64,000 nt of DNA from Scenedesmus sp. ARA3 (lineage: Eukaryota > Chlorophyta > Chlorophyceae > Sphaeropleales > Scenedesmaceae). The stretch spans positions 1 to 64,000 of the forward strand of contig RWJK01001916.1 in NCBI GenBank assembly GCA_004335835.1, written 5' to 3'. The position numbers and the translations under genes are program-made. The notes beneath the pieces are model-generated. The model ran no database searches, was not told the origin of the DNA, and worked only from the letters and a program-made list of their open reading frames with translations. Below are positions 1 to 12,030 of this stretch, piece by piece. Position 1 is the first letter of the stretch, and each line of letters starts with the position of its first letter.

Positions 1-213
1 CAGTGTGATAGACAGGAAGCAATCAGCAGCATCGGCAGCAGAGCAGCAGTGGGTGCACGTGCATCGAGTGCAGCTCGTATCATTGAGGCCAGCAATCTTT
101 CTTGATGCAAGCTGCTGCTGCAGCTGGGCCAAATGCAGGCTGCCGCCATGAACACGGTGGCTCAGTCAGCACTTTGGACTTGTTGCTGCTGCCTCTGCCG
201 CTGCTGCTGCCAG
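1..213. other. Intron or upstream sequence of the PANK2-like gene
   Basis: No exon of the kinase part of the PANK2-like gene can be recognised here. The stretch ends in a CTG-rich tract and a CAG acceptor (211-213) that leads into the first exon I can place. The N-terminal kinase exons would lie to the left of the window. Confidence 0.5.
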
Positions 214-2291
214 GTGCCCACTGTTGTTGAGAAGGCTGTCAAGAGCGAGGGCGGCGGGGACGGCCCACGGCGCAGAGCAGCAGCGTTTGGGCGCGCCTTC
301 ACGGCACACCTGCAGAAGCTGCGCCAGGTGGGCGGCTGCTCGTGCTGGTGTGCGCAGCCGCCGGTACAAGGCCTGATATCTAGGCCATGTTGCGATGAGC
401 TGCTGCACAGAGCTTGCGGCTTCAGCAGCTGTGCGCTGTGCTTACAAGCTGTCTGTGATGTTTCAATCCCTGCACGAGCAGCTCCAACCACTCCTTGCAT
501 TGAGCTACATGTCGTGCTGCGCGCTATGTCCCACAGCATTTTTGGGCAGCTGGGCGTCAGCGATCCGTTTGAAAATGCAGGTCTGATGGCACACCACGTC
601 CTCAGCTCCCAATGCTGTTGTGCTGCACTGTATGTCATGCGCAGGACCCGGGCGCATACGGCCAGCTGGGCTTATCAGATCTCTTTGAGATGCGTGAGGA
701 GTGCCTGCGCGAGTTTGGCTTCAGCGACGTGTACAGGCTGGACAAGGAGGGGGAGAACGACGTGGCGCTGCAGGTGCGGAAATACTACATATAATAAATT
801 ATCTGCTGTTGCTGTTGTGTGTGGTTTGGCTGCGGCTGCTGTTAGTGTGTAGCGCAGGTGCGGGGTTGCTGTATGTGTTGTTATATGTGGTGTTCCTGTT
901 TAGTCGCTTGTGGTGTGTGTACCGCTTGGACAAGGAGGGCGAGAACGACATGACACTGCAGATGCGGCTGTTGTGTTGTTGTGTGGGCGATGCGGCCAGT
1001 GTGGTCTACATGCATGTGCGTGCAAGTGTGCTTCCTGTATGAAGTGCGCCCCTGACAAGCATAATCATGTTTGTGCAGAGCTCCTCTGTGTGTGCGCCTG
1101 GGCACGTGCACGTGCTGCTGCTCTGGCGCCTTCCAGACTGTCTTATTTCTGTGTGGCTGCCATCACTGTCGCCGCTGCTGCTGCTGCTGCTGCCAGGTGC
1201 TGCCTGACCTGCTGACTGAGCTGGACGGCATTGCTGCTTCGCTGAAACACTACTGCTGTTGCTGCTGCTGCTGCGGCTGCTGCTGCTACTGCTGCTGCTG
1301 CGGCTGCTGCTGCTGCTGCTGCTGCTGCTGCCCCTCAGGTACTGCCGGATTTGTTGACGGAGCTGGATGGCATGGAGCAGCGCCAGCGGCTGCTGGCACT
1401 GGTGCAGGTGAGTGTGGTGGTGGCTGCGCGCAGCTGTGCACTCAAATGCACCTCATGGGTGTCAAGACGCGTCCTTGTACACAGTTCTCCTGTCTACTGT
1501 CATGCTGCACAAGGTCACCTGGCTCAGCCTGCTCAGTGTTACACAGTGTGTCAGGCATGCACCAGTTTGACTTTGCTCGTGCCCACTGCATGATTAGCAC
1601 GCAACGGCCTCACTGCCCATGCCTGCCTCTGCAACTCTTTTGCTGTTGCCCTCACCCTGCTGTTGCACTCATGCTGCGCCGCCGGGCACCCTGGCGGCCA
1701 ACATCTTTGACTGCGGCAGCCTCACTGCCTGACTTATTGCATTGTCACTTCTGTCTTTTCGTCGCGCTGCAGGGCATCCTGGCCGCCAACATATTTGACT
1801 GGGGCGCCAAGGCGTGCGTGGAGCTGTACACCAACGGCACCATCCTGGACATCTACAGGGAGGTGAGGGATGTGCCTAGCCCCGAGGGTGTACCACGTAG
1901 TTACACTCATTCATGGGGACTTTTTAACGTCGAAAATCTTTTGTGAGAGGGCTATGGCACCTACAGGGGGTTGAGGCAGGCAGGTGGCCTGGGTGGGCTG
2001 AGGGATAGCGCTGTGAAGAAGGAGGTGCGGCACCGTCCTGGACATTTGCAGGGAGAGAGGGGCGGGGCGTATGCCAGTATGCTATGTCAGCTTGACAGAA
2101 GATAGGGCCATTTACTACATGCACTTTTAGAGGCTAGGTGGCTTCTCACTAACCCGTGCTGAGCTTGTGGCACTTGCTGTTGCTGTGGCCTGCCGCACTC
2201 CCCCGCAGGCTCGCCGGCGGCTGTCGAAGCGGCCGTGGCGGGTCGACGACTTCGACGACTTCCTGGAGCGAGTGTACGGCAGCAGCAGCAG

Positions 2292-2326
<35 letters not shown>

Positions 2327-4465
2327 TTCCTGATGCGCCGGCAGTAGCGCCAGCCAGCGCCGGCAGCCCGCGGGGCGCGCAGCAGGTGCAGCAGCAGATG
2401 CAGCAGCTGCAGCTGCAGGCGGCGGCTGAGCAGCAATGCGAGCAGCAGCAGCATGCTGCAGATGATCCAGCGACTGAACTGCTGGCTAGCACCACAGAAA
2501 GTCCATTCTGCAGTGCTGAAGCAGTTGCTGCTGCGGCACCCTTACCCACACCTCAGCCTGACAGCAGCAGCAGCACTACCACCGCTCCGCAGCAGCAGCA
2601 AGAACGGCAGCAGCCGCCATTCCGGCGTGTGATGGTGTTTGTGGACAATGCCGGGGCAGACATCGTGCTGGGCATGCTGCCCTTTGTGAGGGAGATGCTG
2701 CGGCTGGGCTGTGAGGTGGTGGTGGTGGCTAATAGCCTGCCAGCCATCAACGACATCACGGCAGCGGAGCTGCGCAGGTGCGGGCCTTGCGGCTGTGCGG
2801 CACTGGGTGCGCAGGTGTGACTGTGGCTGTGACTGGGTGCGCAGGCTGGCAAGCAAGAGGTGTGTGCTGTGTGCAAGCTTGCGCAGGCTGTCCAACTGAG
2901 TGTCAAACTAACAGTGTGCTGGGCATGCTGCCCTTTGTGAGGGAGATGCTGCGGCTGGGCTGTGAGGTGGTGGTGGTGGCTAATAGCCTGCCCGCTATCA
3001 ACGACATCACGGCAGCAGAGCTGCGCAGGTGTGTGTGCTTGTACGCTGCAGACTGTGTTGTATGTTGTGTTGTGAGTGTGTTGTGTCTCAGCTGCGGCTG
3101 GGCTGTGAGGTGGTGGTGGTGGCTAATAGCCTGCCAGCCATCAACGACATCACAGCCGCAGAGCTGCGCAGGTGGGCAGGTTCGGGCCTCTGGCAGCTGC
3201 GGGGTGCGTGTGTTTGAATGCAGCGTTGTGTTTTCTTACAGAGCAGGAGCGGGGCCGAGTTCCACAGGTGGGGCGTGTGGCTTGTGGCTGCGATTTCGGG
3301 TGCCTGTGTGCGGGTGAAGCCGTAGTGTATGCAAGAGCTGGGCTGTGAGGTGGTGGTGGTGGCCAACAGCCTGCCCGTATTAACCACATGACAGCGGCAG
3401 AGCTGCGCAGGTGCGTGTGCAGGCCTTATATATCTGGTTACCGTGTTGTTGTGAGCGGGTGTGTCTGAGCTGCGGCTGGGCTGTGAGGTGGTGGTGGATT
3501 TTAACAGCCTGCCCGCCATCAATGACATTACAGCGGCAGAGCTGCGCAGGTGCGTGGCCAGGCCTGGGTTTGTTATGGTGTGGTGTTTGTGTGGCTGGAA
3601 TGATGTGTGAGGTGGTGGTGGTGGCGGATAGCCTGCCTGCTGTCAACGACATCACAGCAGCAGAGCTGCGCAGTTGCGGCGTTGTGAGGCCTGCGGGGTG
3701 TCTGGCATCTGCTTAAATGCTGTGTGCTGCGAGGTGATAGATGCTGGCAGCCCTGCTGTGCGTCCCTGAGCCTACACCTTGCTCCAGCCACCCCTGCCCT
3801 CACTGCAACTGCTTGCTTCTTCCTTCGCAGCTGCTGCCGCTGCTGCCGCAGCCTGCTGTCAGCCCCTTAGGCCCTGCTCTTGCTCCAGCCACCACTTCCC
3901 TCACTGCAGCTAATTGCTTCTCCTCGCTTGCTGCTGCTGCTGCAGCAGCAGCCTGCTGTCAGCTGCCGCCGAGGTGTGCCCCATCATCAAGGCGGCACGC
4001 GCACTAATGCCCTTACTGCGAACCCCTGCTTCCCGTCCTGCTGCTGCTACTGCTGCTGCTGCTGCTGCAGCCTGCTGTCAGCTGCCGCGGAGGTGTGCCC
4101 CATCATCAAGGCAGCGCGCGCAGCAGCACTCGCGCACGAGCAGGCCCCCGGCACATCATCATCGCGTGGCGGCGCTGCTGCTGCTGCCGGCTGCCTGGCA
4201 GGGGGGCCCAGCATACCACCCTACCCAGGCCTGCGGCAGCGGCAGTCCAGTGCACAGGACTTGATGGCCCTTGCTGCTGCTGGCAATGCAGCGGCAGCTG
4301 GCAAAGGACCTGCTGGTAGTGCTGCTGCTGGTGCTGGAGGATCTGCAGCAGCAGCAGCAGCAGGCAGCGGGGGTTTGGCAGGGCAGGGTGCATTTGGGAG
4401 TCCGTTGGCTAGCTATGACGGCTCAGCGCTATTGCGCGAATGCGGCAGCAAGAGCGCGCCGCTGC

Positions 4466-4497
<32 letters not shown>

Positions 4498-4578
4498 CAA
4501 AGTGAGCTGCAGCAGACGCTGAGCAACAGCAGCAGCAGCGCCGGCAGCAGCTTGGATGGCAGCCCCAGGGAAGTCTCC

Positions 4579-4610
<32 letters not shown>

Positions 4611-6511
4611 TGAGGTGTTTGAGCCTCGGCTGTTTGTGCTGGGCAACGGCAGCGGCAGCCCCTGCCTGGACCTGAGCAGGGTGCCTGCTGCGCTGGCTGA
4701 TGCGACGGTTGGCGTGGACCTGCTGGTGAGTGTTTTTCTTTGTTACCAGGGGGGACGGAATCCTACTGGCTCGCTACCTGGTGAGTGTGATGTGTGCTGG
4801 CTTGCTGTGCTGGCTGCTTGCAGGGTTCTGTTGCTGTCTGTTGCTAATGTGCTGCGCTGGCTGATGCGACAGTGGGCGTGGACCTGCTGGTGAGTGGTGG
4901 CTGTAGTCAGTATTGAATACAGTTGTTGTGTCACCAGTACCAAGTTTTTTTATGCACCGCCATTGTCATGATGGGACGTGCTGGTGACCTGAGCAGGATG
5001 CATGCTGCGCTGGCGGATGCGACAGCGGGCGTGGACCTGCTGGTGAGTGTGTTGTGTTGCTTTCTGCAGGCTGCTTGTCTGCCTTGCTGTGCTCGTTGAT
5101 CCGACAGCGGGGTTCGTGGGTTGTGGTTTTGGTGGGTAACCATGGCGTTGCTATTGCTGGCAACTAGTCTGCTGCGCTGGCTGACGCGACAGTGGGCGTG
5201 GACCTGCTGGTGAGCGGCGGCTTTTGTTGATTTTATAATGCGCAGTCATGGTCTGTATTGAAATGCAGAGTTGGTGTCAATCTGCTGGCGTTGATTTGGC
5301 AGGCTTAGAGAGAGGGACCTGCTGTTGAGTGACTTGGGTGCTGTCTTGATGGCCGTCTACCGTGTCTGTCAAACGCACACACTCCAGGGTGGGTGGTTAC
5401 TTGAATGCCCCCTCTGCGCATCCTCATCAGCTGTGGCGCGCGTGGGCTATGCCCTGTCAACCTGCTGCTGCACCGCAGGTGATTGAGGCATGTATCGAGG
5501 GCATGGGCCGCGCCACCCACACCAAGCTGCACGGCTTCAATCAGCATTGCTGTACATGACTGGTCTGCCACCTGCAGATGTGCTGTGCTGTGCTGCTCCA
5601 CCCTGCAGGTGATTGAGGGCATGGGCCGTGCCATCCACACCAACCTGCAGGGTTTCAATCACCACTGCTGTACATGGCTGTGCTGCCACCTGCTGATGTG
5701 CTGTGCTGTGGTGCCCCACCCTGCAGGTGATCGAGGGCATGGGCCGCGCCCACACCAACCTGTGCAATTCCATTCAGCACTGCTGTACATGACCGTCCTG
5801 CCACCTGCTGATGTGCTGTGCTGGGCTTTGCTGTGCTGTGATGTGATGTGCTGTGCTGTGCTGCATCACCCTGCAGGACGAGGCCATCTCTTGAGGGCAT
5901 GGGCCGTGCCATCCACACCAACCTGCACGGCTTCAACCAGCACTGCTGTACACGACTGTTCTGCCACCTGCTGATGTGCTGTGCTGGGCTGTGCTGTGAT
6001 GTGATGTGCTGTGCTGTGCTGCGCCACCCTGCAGGTGATTGGGGGCATGGGCCGCGCCATCCACACCAACTCGCACGGTTCAAATCAGCAATGCTGTACA
6101 CGACTGTTCTGCCACCTGCTGATGTGCTGTGCTGCACTGGTAGGAGGCGTGGAGGCGCATGAGGTATCCTCATCGCCACACACGTCCCCTTCCGCTTGCG
6201 CGGGTGTTGAGTGTGAACACACCACACGTAGCTCAATCATTCTGTTCTGAATCACCCTGCAGGTGATCGAGGGCATGGGCCGCGCCATCCACACCAACCT
6301 GCGCACGCCCTTCAAGTGCGACACACTGAAGCTGGCCATGATCAAGACAGAGCGGCTGGCAGCAAAGCTGTTTGGGGGCTGCCTCTACGACTGCATGTGC
6401 AGCTTCCAGCGCCCGCCCGCGGCGGCAGCAGCAGTGGCAGCACGGGGTGCGGCAGGTGCTGCCGGTGGTGGATGTGGTCAGGCTGCGGTGGCGTTCAGCG
6501 CGCAGCAGTAG
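214..6511 (+). CDS. PANK2: Plant-type pantothenate kinase 2, C-terminal DUF89 phosphatase half (5' partial)
   Basis: Exons: 214-327, 645-773, 1339-1407, 1773-1862, 2209-2777, 4071-4725, 6263-6511 (TAG stop). All junctions are GT-AG and keep phase. The first two exons match the linker of plant PANK2 between kinase and DUF89 (AFGRAFTAHL, then YGQLGLSDLFEMREECLREF). The rest is the DUF89 domain: ILAANIFDWG, RPWRVDDFD, the metal-site FVDNAGAD, LGMLPF, VVANSLPAINDIT, GNGSGSPCLDLS, EGMGRAIHTN and KLAMIKTERLAAKLFGG. In plant PANK2 and animal PANK4 this domain is a metal-dependent phosphatase acting on 4'-phosphopantetheine or damaged forms of it, tempering coenzyme A synthesis. The Asp-Asn pair and the later Asn-Asp expected to bind metal are present. 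Poly-Q, poly-A and poly-S inserts lie between the conserved blocks, mostly in exons 2209-2777 and 4071-4725. Every intron carries degenerate copies of a flanking exon end. The kinase domain is outside the window, so the fusion is inferred from the linker. Confidence 0.88.
537..590 (+). repeat. Decayed copy of the head of PANK2 exon 645-773
   Basis: Reads FGQLGVSDPFENAG, matching YGQLGLSDLFEMRE of the exon starting at 645. The preceding intron sequence (a tgtgctgc-like stretch) is copied too. It lies inside the intron about 110 bp before the real exon and has no usable acceptor. Confidence 0.75.
921..965 (+). repeat. Decayed copy of the tail of PANK2 exon 645-773
   Basis: Encodes YRLDKEGENDMTLQM, nearly the same as YRLDKEGENDVALQ at the end of the exon at 645-773. 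The GT donor after the copy has become AT (cagatg instead of caggtg), so it is probably not spliced. Confidence 0.85.
1197..1232 (+). repeat. Copy of the head of PANK2 exon 1339-1407
   Basis: Follows a (CTG)n tract and CAG acceptor like the real exon and reads VLPDLLTELDG before diverging into CTG-rich DNA. The true exon begins 142 bp downstream at 1339. Confidence 0.85.
1685..1721 (+). repeat. Copy of the head of PANK2 exon 1773-1862
   Basis: Reads GTLAANIFDCGS, matching GILAANIFDWGA of the true exon at 1773. It lies in the preceding intron and lacks an AG acceptor immediately before it. Confidence 0.8.
2028..2056 (+). repeat. Copy of the tail of PANK2 exon 1773-1862
   Basis: Reads GTVLDICRE, matching GTILDIYRE at 1834-1862. 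The donor GT is replaced by GA (gagaga instead of gaggtgag). Confidence 0.7.
2912..3673 (+). repeat. Five tandem copies of the tail of PANK2 exon 2209-2777
   Basis: The real exon ends at 2777 with CEVVVVANSLPAINDITAAEL. Copies end at 3028, 3171, 3410, 3549 and 3673. The first starts further upstream, at LGMLPFVREML (2918). Copies one to four keep a GTG donor; the last has TTG. Copy three has a one-base frame change in the ASN-LP region and copy four has lost the VVAN residues. Spacings between ends are 251, 143, 239, 139 and 124 bp. All lie inside the intron 2778-4070. Confidence 0.93.
3830..4007 (+). repeat. Copies of the acceptor and head of PANK2 exon 4071-4725
   Basis: Two earlier acceptors (exon-like starts at 3850 and 3952) follow CTG-rich tracts and begin CCTGCTGTCAG, like the real exon at 4071. 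The copy at 3952 continues through the block AAEVCPIIKAAR; the one at 3850 diverges after a few codons. Confidence 0.88.
4851..5320 (+). repeat. Tandem copies of the tail of PANK2 exon 4071-4725
   Basis: The exon end (PAALADATVGVDLL, then gtgagt) is repeated at 4851-4890, 4984-5041 and 5170-5211, each with an intact gtgag donor. A decayed remnant (ggacctgctgttgagtg) lies near 5317. All are in the intron 4726-6262. Confidence 0.9.
5479..6110 (+). repeat. Five tandem copies of the acceptor and head of PANK2 last exon
   Basis: Exon-like starts at 5479, 5609, 5727, 5877 and 6035 precede the real one at 6263. Each follows an accepting (c)ctgcag or ccgcag and encodes variants of VIEGMGRAIHTNL. The sequence after the copies (gcacggcttcaatcagcac-like, then a ctgccacctgctgatgtg stretch) is shared among them but not with the true exon. 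So the array expanded from one diverged copy. Spacings are 130, 118, 150, 158 and 228 bp. Confidence 0.93.
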
Positions 6512-7395
6512 CATATCAGCAGAATTGGAAGTTTGTAGAAGTAGTTTTTAGTTGATTGGTTCCTCGTTACAGGTGGAGCTGCACGAGTCACCAGGAAGGT
6601 GGTGTGACACTGCGCTGCTTCAGCATAGAGTGCGGTGGAAGGTAATTTATCACAGATATGATGGTGAACCGGGGATGAAGATGCATGTGTATCATGGCCG
6701 CAACGGAAACCTTCTTTGCCCGCTGCTTAGCCTGCCTGCGCATGGCTTCCTGTCCTGCTGTGACACTCGAACAGCATCATATTGCATTATCGAAGAATTT
6801 AACAGCTTGCCCCGACACCAGCACACCCAGGACAGTCTGCAAGCAGGGGCATCATTTGGCGCCATAAGCATGCGTGTTACCCGCGATGTGTTCTAAATAA
6901 TGCCATGCGTTGCCCAAACTCACACGGAAAACTTGTTTGAATGTTTTAGAGTTTTTTTACGTCGCCTCGCGGACAAGCGAAAATCCTGCGCACTCGTTGC
7001 AGCACGGCAAGTACAGGTTGCAGTACAAGCGTATCGTGTTGCAAAGACCGGCTCAGTCACCTACACAACATAGCCAGGACTAAAGATAGAAAACAATAAA
7101 TACGTGATGAGGTGAGACCAGCTGCTCATGACGATGGGGGTTGGGCGCCATCGCGTTGATGCGAAAGCGCGTTGGCTTTCTTGCCTAGCTTATGCAGTGC
7201 TGCGTCGAAACCACACTTTATATTGCACTAAATTGCCTTCAAGAACAGTCGGGCAGCAGACAGCTCGTGCGTAGCGCGAGAGCACACCGTCACACCTTAC
7301 CACACTGCACGGTCTCTGCCCTTGCAGGCGGTCCCACGTCTATACGTAGCAGCACAGGTCAAACGTACGGCACCTAACACAGCAGCAGGACAGGC
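6512..7395. other. Intergenic: PANK2 3' flank and 5' flank of the next gene
   Basis: No conserved protein, RNA or repeat was recognised. The sequence is less triplet-rich and more AT-rich than its surroundings. No TGTAA polyadenylation signal was seen soon after the stop at 6511. A promoter for the gene at 7396 is expected here but no element can be named. Confidence 0.4.
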
Positions 7396-8607
7396 ATGTC
7401 TCACCAGCACCGCAGGCAGGGCAACGGCAGCAGCGCCGCTGCCCTGCCTAGTGACGGCAGCTATGTCTGCCCCCGCACAAGCACTGACCCTGGCTTTGGC
7501 CTCAACAGTGACAGCAGCATCAGCAGCAGCCTCATCCCCTCCCCAAGGAGGACTCACAAGCAGCCAGCTCCTGCAGACCATGCATCTTGCCGCATTTTCA
7601 AAAATCCGCTGCCAGGTCAGCTGGCAGCACGCAGCCCAGACGGAGGCCGCTCCAATGCAAGCAGCAACAACCCGCTGCACAGCAACGCCAGCAGCAGCAG
7701 CCTCTACAGCGGCGGCCACGCCTCCTCCCGCAACAGTAGTAACAATAACAAGACCATCATGACCACCAAGTTCAGCATCTCTGGCGCAGCGCCAGACGCA
7801 GCAGCAGCAGCAGCGCAGCGCAGCAGCGGCTATACCAGCCCCCGCGGCCGCATGTGCCGCACCGTACCTAACACACTGCCTAACACGCAGCCGGCCAGCA
7901 TGTGTCCCAGCAGGAGCAGCAGCCCCAGCCGCCAGCAGCGCTACGCCAGGTCAGCAGCAGCGCCAATTGACCTTGAAGATCACGCTGCAGCGGAGGAGCT
8001 GGAGGAAGCCTACAGCGTGGAGGACGAGTTCCTGGAGAGGTTTCACGAGAAGTATGGTGGGAAGTATGGTGAGAAGTACGGTGCGAACTACGGTGAGAAG
8101 TTTGAAGAAGGGCCGCGCCACGCGCAGCACGCAGAGTACTACAACACCACGCAGGGCTACCAGGCGCAGCACTACTCGCGCCACGCCAGCCCCTTTGCTG
8201 CTGCTGCAAGCTCCGGCTACAGCGCAAGCAGCAACGCAGCCGCACTGCACAGTGCGCCGAGTGACGCCCTCAGCAGCTACAGCAGCTCAGCTCGGGGGCT
8301 GTCCCGCGCCCCTACGCCGCCACATCAGCTGGCTGCAGCCGGCCGCCAGCGCAGCACGCCCTCAGCTATACCGTCTAGTGCTAGCGCCAGTAACCACAGA
8401 GCGCGCGCCGCAGCCGCCAACAGCAGCAGCAGCAACAGCAGGAGCAGCGCAGCGCTCAACAGCAGCAGCAGCAGGGCTGGCACCAGAAGCCCCACTAGGG
8501 CAGTAAGGCCAGCCAGCCCCAGCCCCAGGACCCCCAGCAGACCCCTCAGCCCCGGCCCCACAACAGCGAGGCCAGTCAGCCCAGGACCACAAGTGAGGCC
8601 TACCCGC

Positions 8608-8639
<32 letters not shown>

Positions 8640-8872
8640 GTCCAACCGCCCCGGCAGCCCCAGCCGGTCCCCCACACGGCAGCAGCAGGCCGCCAGCCCT
8701 ACCAGGAGCCGCACACCTGCTGCTGCTGCCACGACGGTGAACTACCACAGCTCTGCTGCTGCTGCTGCTGCTGCTGCCGGCAGCAGCCGCCCCCGCAGCC
8801 CCACACGGCCCCTCAGCCCCAGCCCCAGCAACAGCAGGTCAAAGAGCCCAGGGCCCTGGCAGTACAGCTCCC

Positions 8873-8909
<37 letters not shown>

Positions 8910-10250
8910 CAATGCAGGCCACCTGCGCAGCCCAGAGCCAAGCAGTGGAGCTGGCGGTTTATCAACCCTTAACTCCTTTGCACTGGACAGCCTTGCCTCA
9001 AGCCTGTGCAGCAGCGCACCTGACTCGCCTGCTGTGACAGCGCTGCTGCGCCAGCCCCCCATGGCTGCGTTTACAGCAGCTGGCAATGCAAAGAGCAGCA
9101 GCAGCAGCAGCAGGGTGCACCGCATGAGTGCGCATTGCAGCCCTGGGGTGAGTCCCCGGGAGCTGTCGCCTGCTCCATCCAATGCTGCATCAACCACAGC
9201 AGCGGCCCTGCTGGCTCAGGTGCGTGGCAACGGCTTTCGCATGCTGTCTGTGCTTGCTGCGCGCTTGGTTGGAGTCATGTGTTACAGAAGCACTGAGCTG
9301 ATAGGGATTATTGCTCTGTTGTGTACTGCTCGCTGTATGCAGCTTGGCTGCTGCAAGAGCTCCCAGTGAGCAGTGCTTGAATGCTGGGTGGATGAGCCTG
9401 TGCCTTACAAACCTCAGCGGCAGCGCATCGCCTGCAGACATACTTGCTTCATTTATATATGCGAGCAAGTTGTATCCATGCATGACGAATCTGTGCTGTC
9501 CTGGCTGCCCCCTGCTAAACTCACAACAGATGAAGGCAGAGATGGCCCGCGCCAGCCCGGAGGGTGTTGCTGACATCAACAGCAGCATCACCATCATCAG
9601 CAGCAGCAGCAACGTGCTCGCGCGCACGCTGCACTCCATGCGCTCACTCAGCGCAGGCGGCTACAGAACTGCAATGCAGATGCTGGCCGGTGGTACCAAC
9701 AACAGCAATGCAGGCAGCGCAACCACGCGCAGCACTGCAGGCCTCACCACAGCAGGTGGCACTAATGGCAGTACTGCAGGCGGCCGGTCAACTAGCCCAG
9801 GGAGTGCGGCGCAGTATGTGAGTGCTGTGCACAGCAGTGGCAGCGCTAACCGCAGCAGCAGCGGCAAGAGTAGGAGGAGGACAGCGGGACAGCAGCGGGA
9901 ACCGCAGCCTTATACAACAGTGTCTGTACAGGGCAGCAGCGGTCACGCAGCCGGCAACTGGACGATTCCTGTGGCTGCGCATTTGCCAGGTGGGGCAGAT
10001 CAAGGCATGGACCCAATGCTGACGCCGCAGGTATCAGAGCCGTATTCCATGAACTCTGCCAAGTCTGATGATACGGCGTACAGGGCCGCGCAGCAGCAGC
10101 AGCAGCAGTCGAGGCTGCATGTGAGCCCCTGGTCAAGCTCGCAGCAGCAGCAGCAGCAGCCGACGATACCTGGCAGCGTGATGCGAGGGATCAGGGAGGA
10201 GCGGCGCCGCACCACAGGCGCTGGGGCGGGCAGCAGGGGCGGCGCAGATG

Positions 10251-10282
<32 letters not shown>

Positions 10283-11989
10283 GAGGGTGTGCAGCAGCAG
10301 GATGGTGCTGCTGCTGGTGGTGCTGCTGCTGGTGGTGCTGGTCATGGTGGGGAGGTGCAGCTGGCTGGAGGAGGCCACAGGGCGGGCAACAGCGTTGAGG
10401 GATGCATGCGCTCAGGTAGGTGGTGTGGTGGTGTGCAATGCACTGCATTGTATGCAAGAATGGAAGGGTAGGCGTCCTGCTTGATGTATTTGCGGCCACA
10501 GGGCTGGCAACAGTGTGGAGGGCTGCATGCGCTCAGGTGAGGTGCTGCTTGGGGTTCATGTGCAGGGGGGGTGCATGTAGGGGCAGTGCATGCAGGGGGG
10601 GTGCATGTAGGGGCAGTGCATGCAGGGGGGGTGCCGTGGGGTGCATGCAGGGCTGGCAACAGTGTGGAGGGCTGCATGCGCTCAAGTAGGTGCTGTGGTG
10701 GTGTTCAGTGGGCTGCAGTTCATGCAACAGTAGGAGGGTGATAGACCTGCTTGCTGATTCGATGTGGCGCACCCCACCCCCCACGCTGCTGCCAACTCCT
10801 TTGTGTACAGTGCACGTGCCGTTGGAGCTTCAGCGTGAGGAGACAGGCGCCACAGATGGCAGCAGTGACATGGATGGCAGCAGCCAGGCACTGTGGCTGG
10901 CAGCAGCAAACCACAGTGGCAACCTCACTGCTGCTGCTGCTGCTGCAGCTGGAGACAAGGGCAAGCAGCAGCTGTTCATCAACGCCAGCTACGCAGACAG
11001 TGCACCCGGCAAGCCGCGTAGCAGCAGCAGCAGCAGCCGCAGCAGCAGCAGCCGCTATGGCAGCAGCCCGATCAGCAGCGGCGGCCACGGCCAGGGTGGT
11101 GCATTTGACGCTGCAAATAACAACGGCAAGCGTGGAAGTAACAACAAGCAGGGCAGTGGGCTGCAGAGGGTGGCAGAAAAGAAGGAGGGCTGTATGAGTG
11201 GCAGCAGGGGTTTCCCTCACCTGCTGCTGATTCTGCTGATGGTGTTGACAACAGTGGGTGTGGGTGTGGGCGTGTGGGCTGGGGTAACTGATATACTCGG
11301 CAAGCAGCAGCGGGCAGCAGAGGCGGCTGCGGCTGCTGCTGCTGTGGCGCTGGATACGCAGGGGGGAGCTGGGAGTGGGGTGCTGCGCTTCAGGACGGCG
11401 ATGGATGTGCCGAGCAGCCTGCCGGGCAATGCGAGCTGCGGGCAGTGGTTCGGCAGCGCTGAGGTGGGTGCGCTGAGAAAGTACTAAGGGTGTGGCTGAT
11501 GCAGCTGTGTGCAAACCACATGTCCACGTTTCTGTTCAATGCGAGCTGCGGGCAGTGGTTTGGAAGCGCTGAGGTGGGTGCGCTGAGAGAGTGCTAAGGG
11601 TGTGGCTGATGCAGCTGTGTGCAAACCACATGTCCACGTTTCTGTTCAATGCGAGCTGCGGGCAGTGGTTTGGAAGCGCTGAGGTGGGTGGGGTGAGGGT
11701 AGAATCTGCAAGCCACATGTGTCAAGCTTCTGATCAGTGCATTGGCAGCAAGGGGTCAGGTGTGTTGCTATACAAGCTTGTTGATAAGCACATTCAATCC
11801 TAGTGTGGCAGCGCTCCCATGTGCCGTGTTGTGGTTGCACAGCAGCTAATCCAGTCAAACACTGTCAAGGGTGGCTGTTGTGCGTTGCTGTGCACCAGCA
11901 TGCGCATCAACAATATCAAGACCACAGCCATGCGCAGCCCCAGTGCTGTAGCAATTATTGAAATGCATGCTGACTCAATGTTCTGCCTG

Positions 11990-12030
<41 letters not shown>

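Noticed and set aside
5479..6262. Mutually exclusive cassette exons in PANK2
   Set aside because: The copies lack a donor after the exon-like part and run into stops, so they are not complete cassette exons; treated as partial duplicates.
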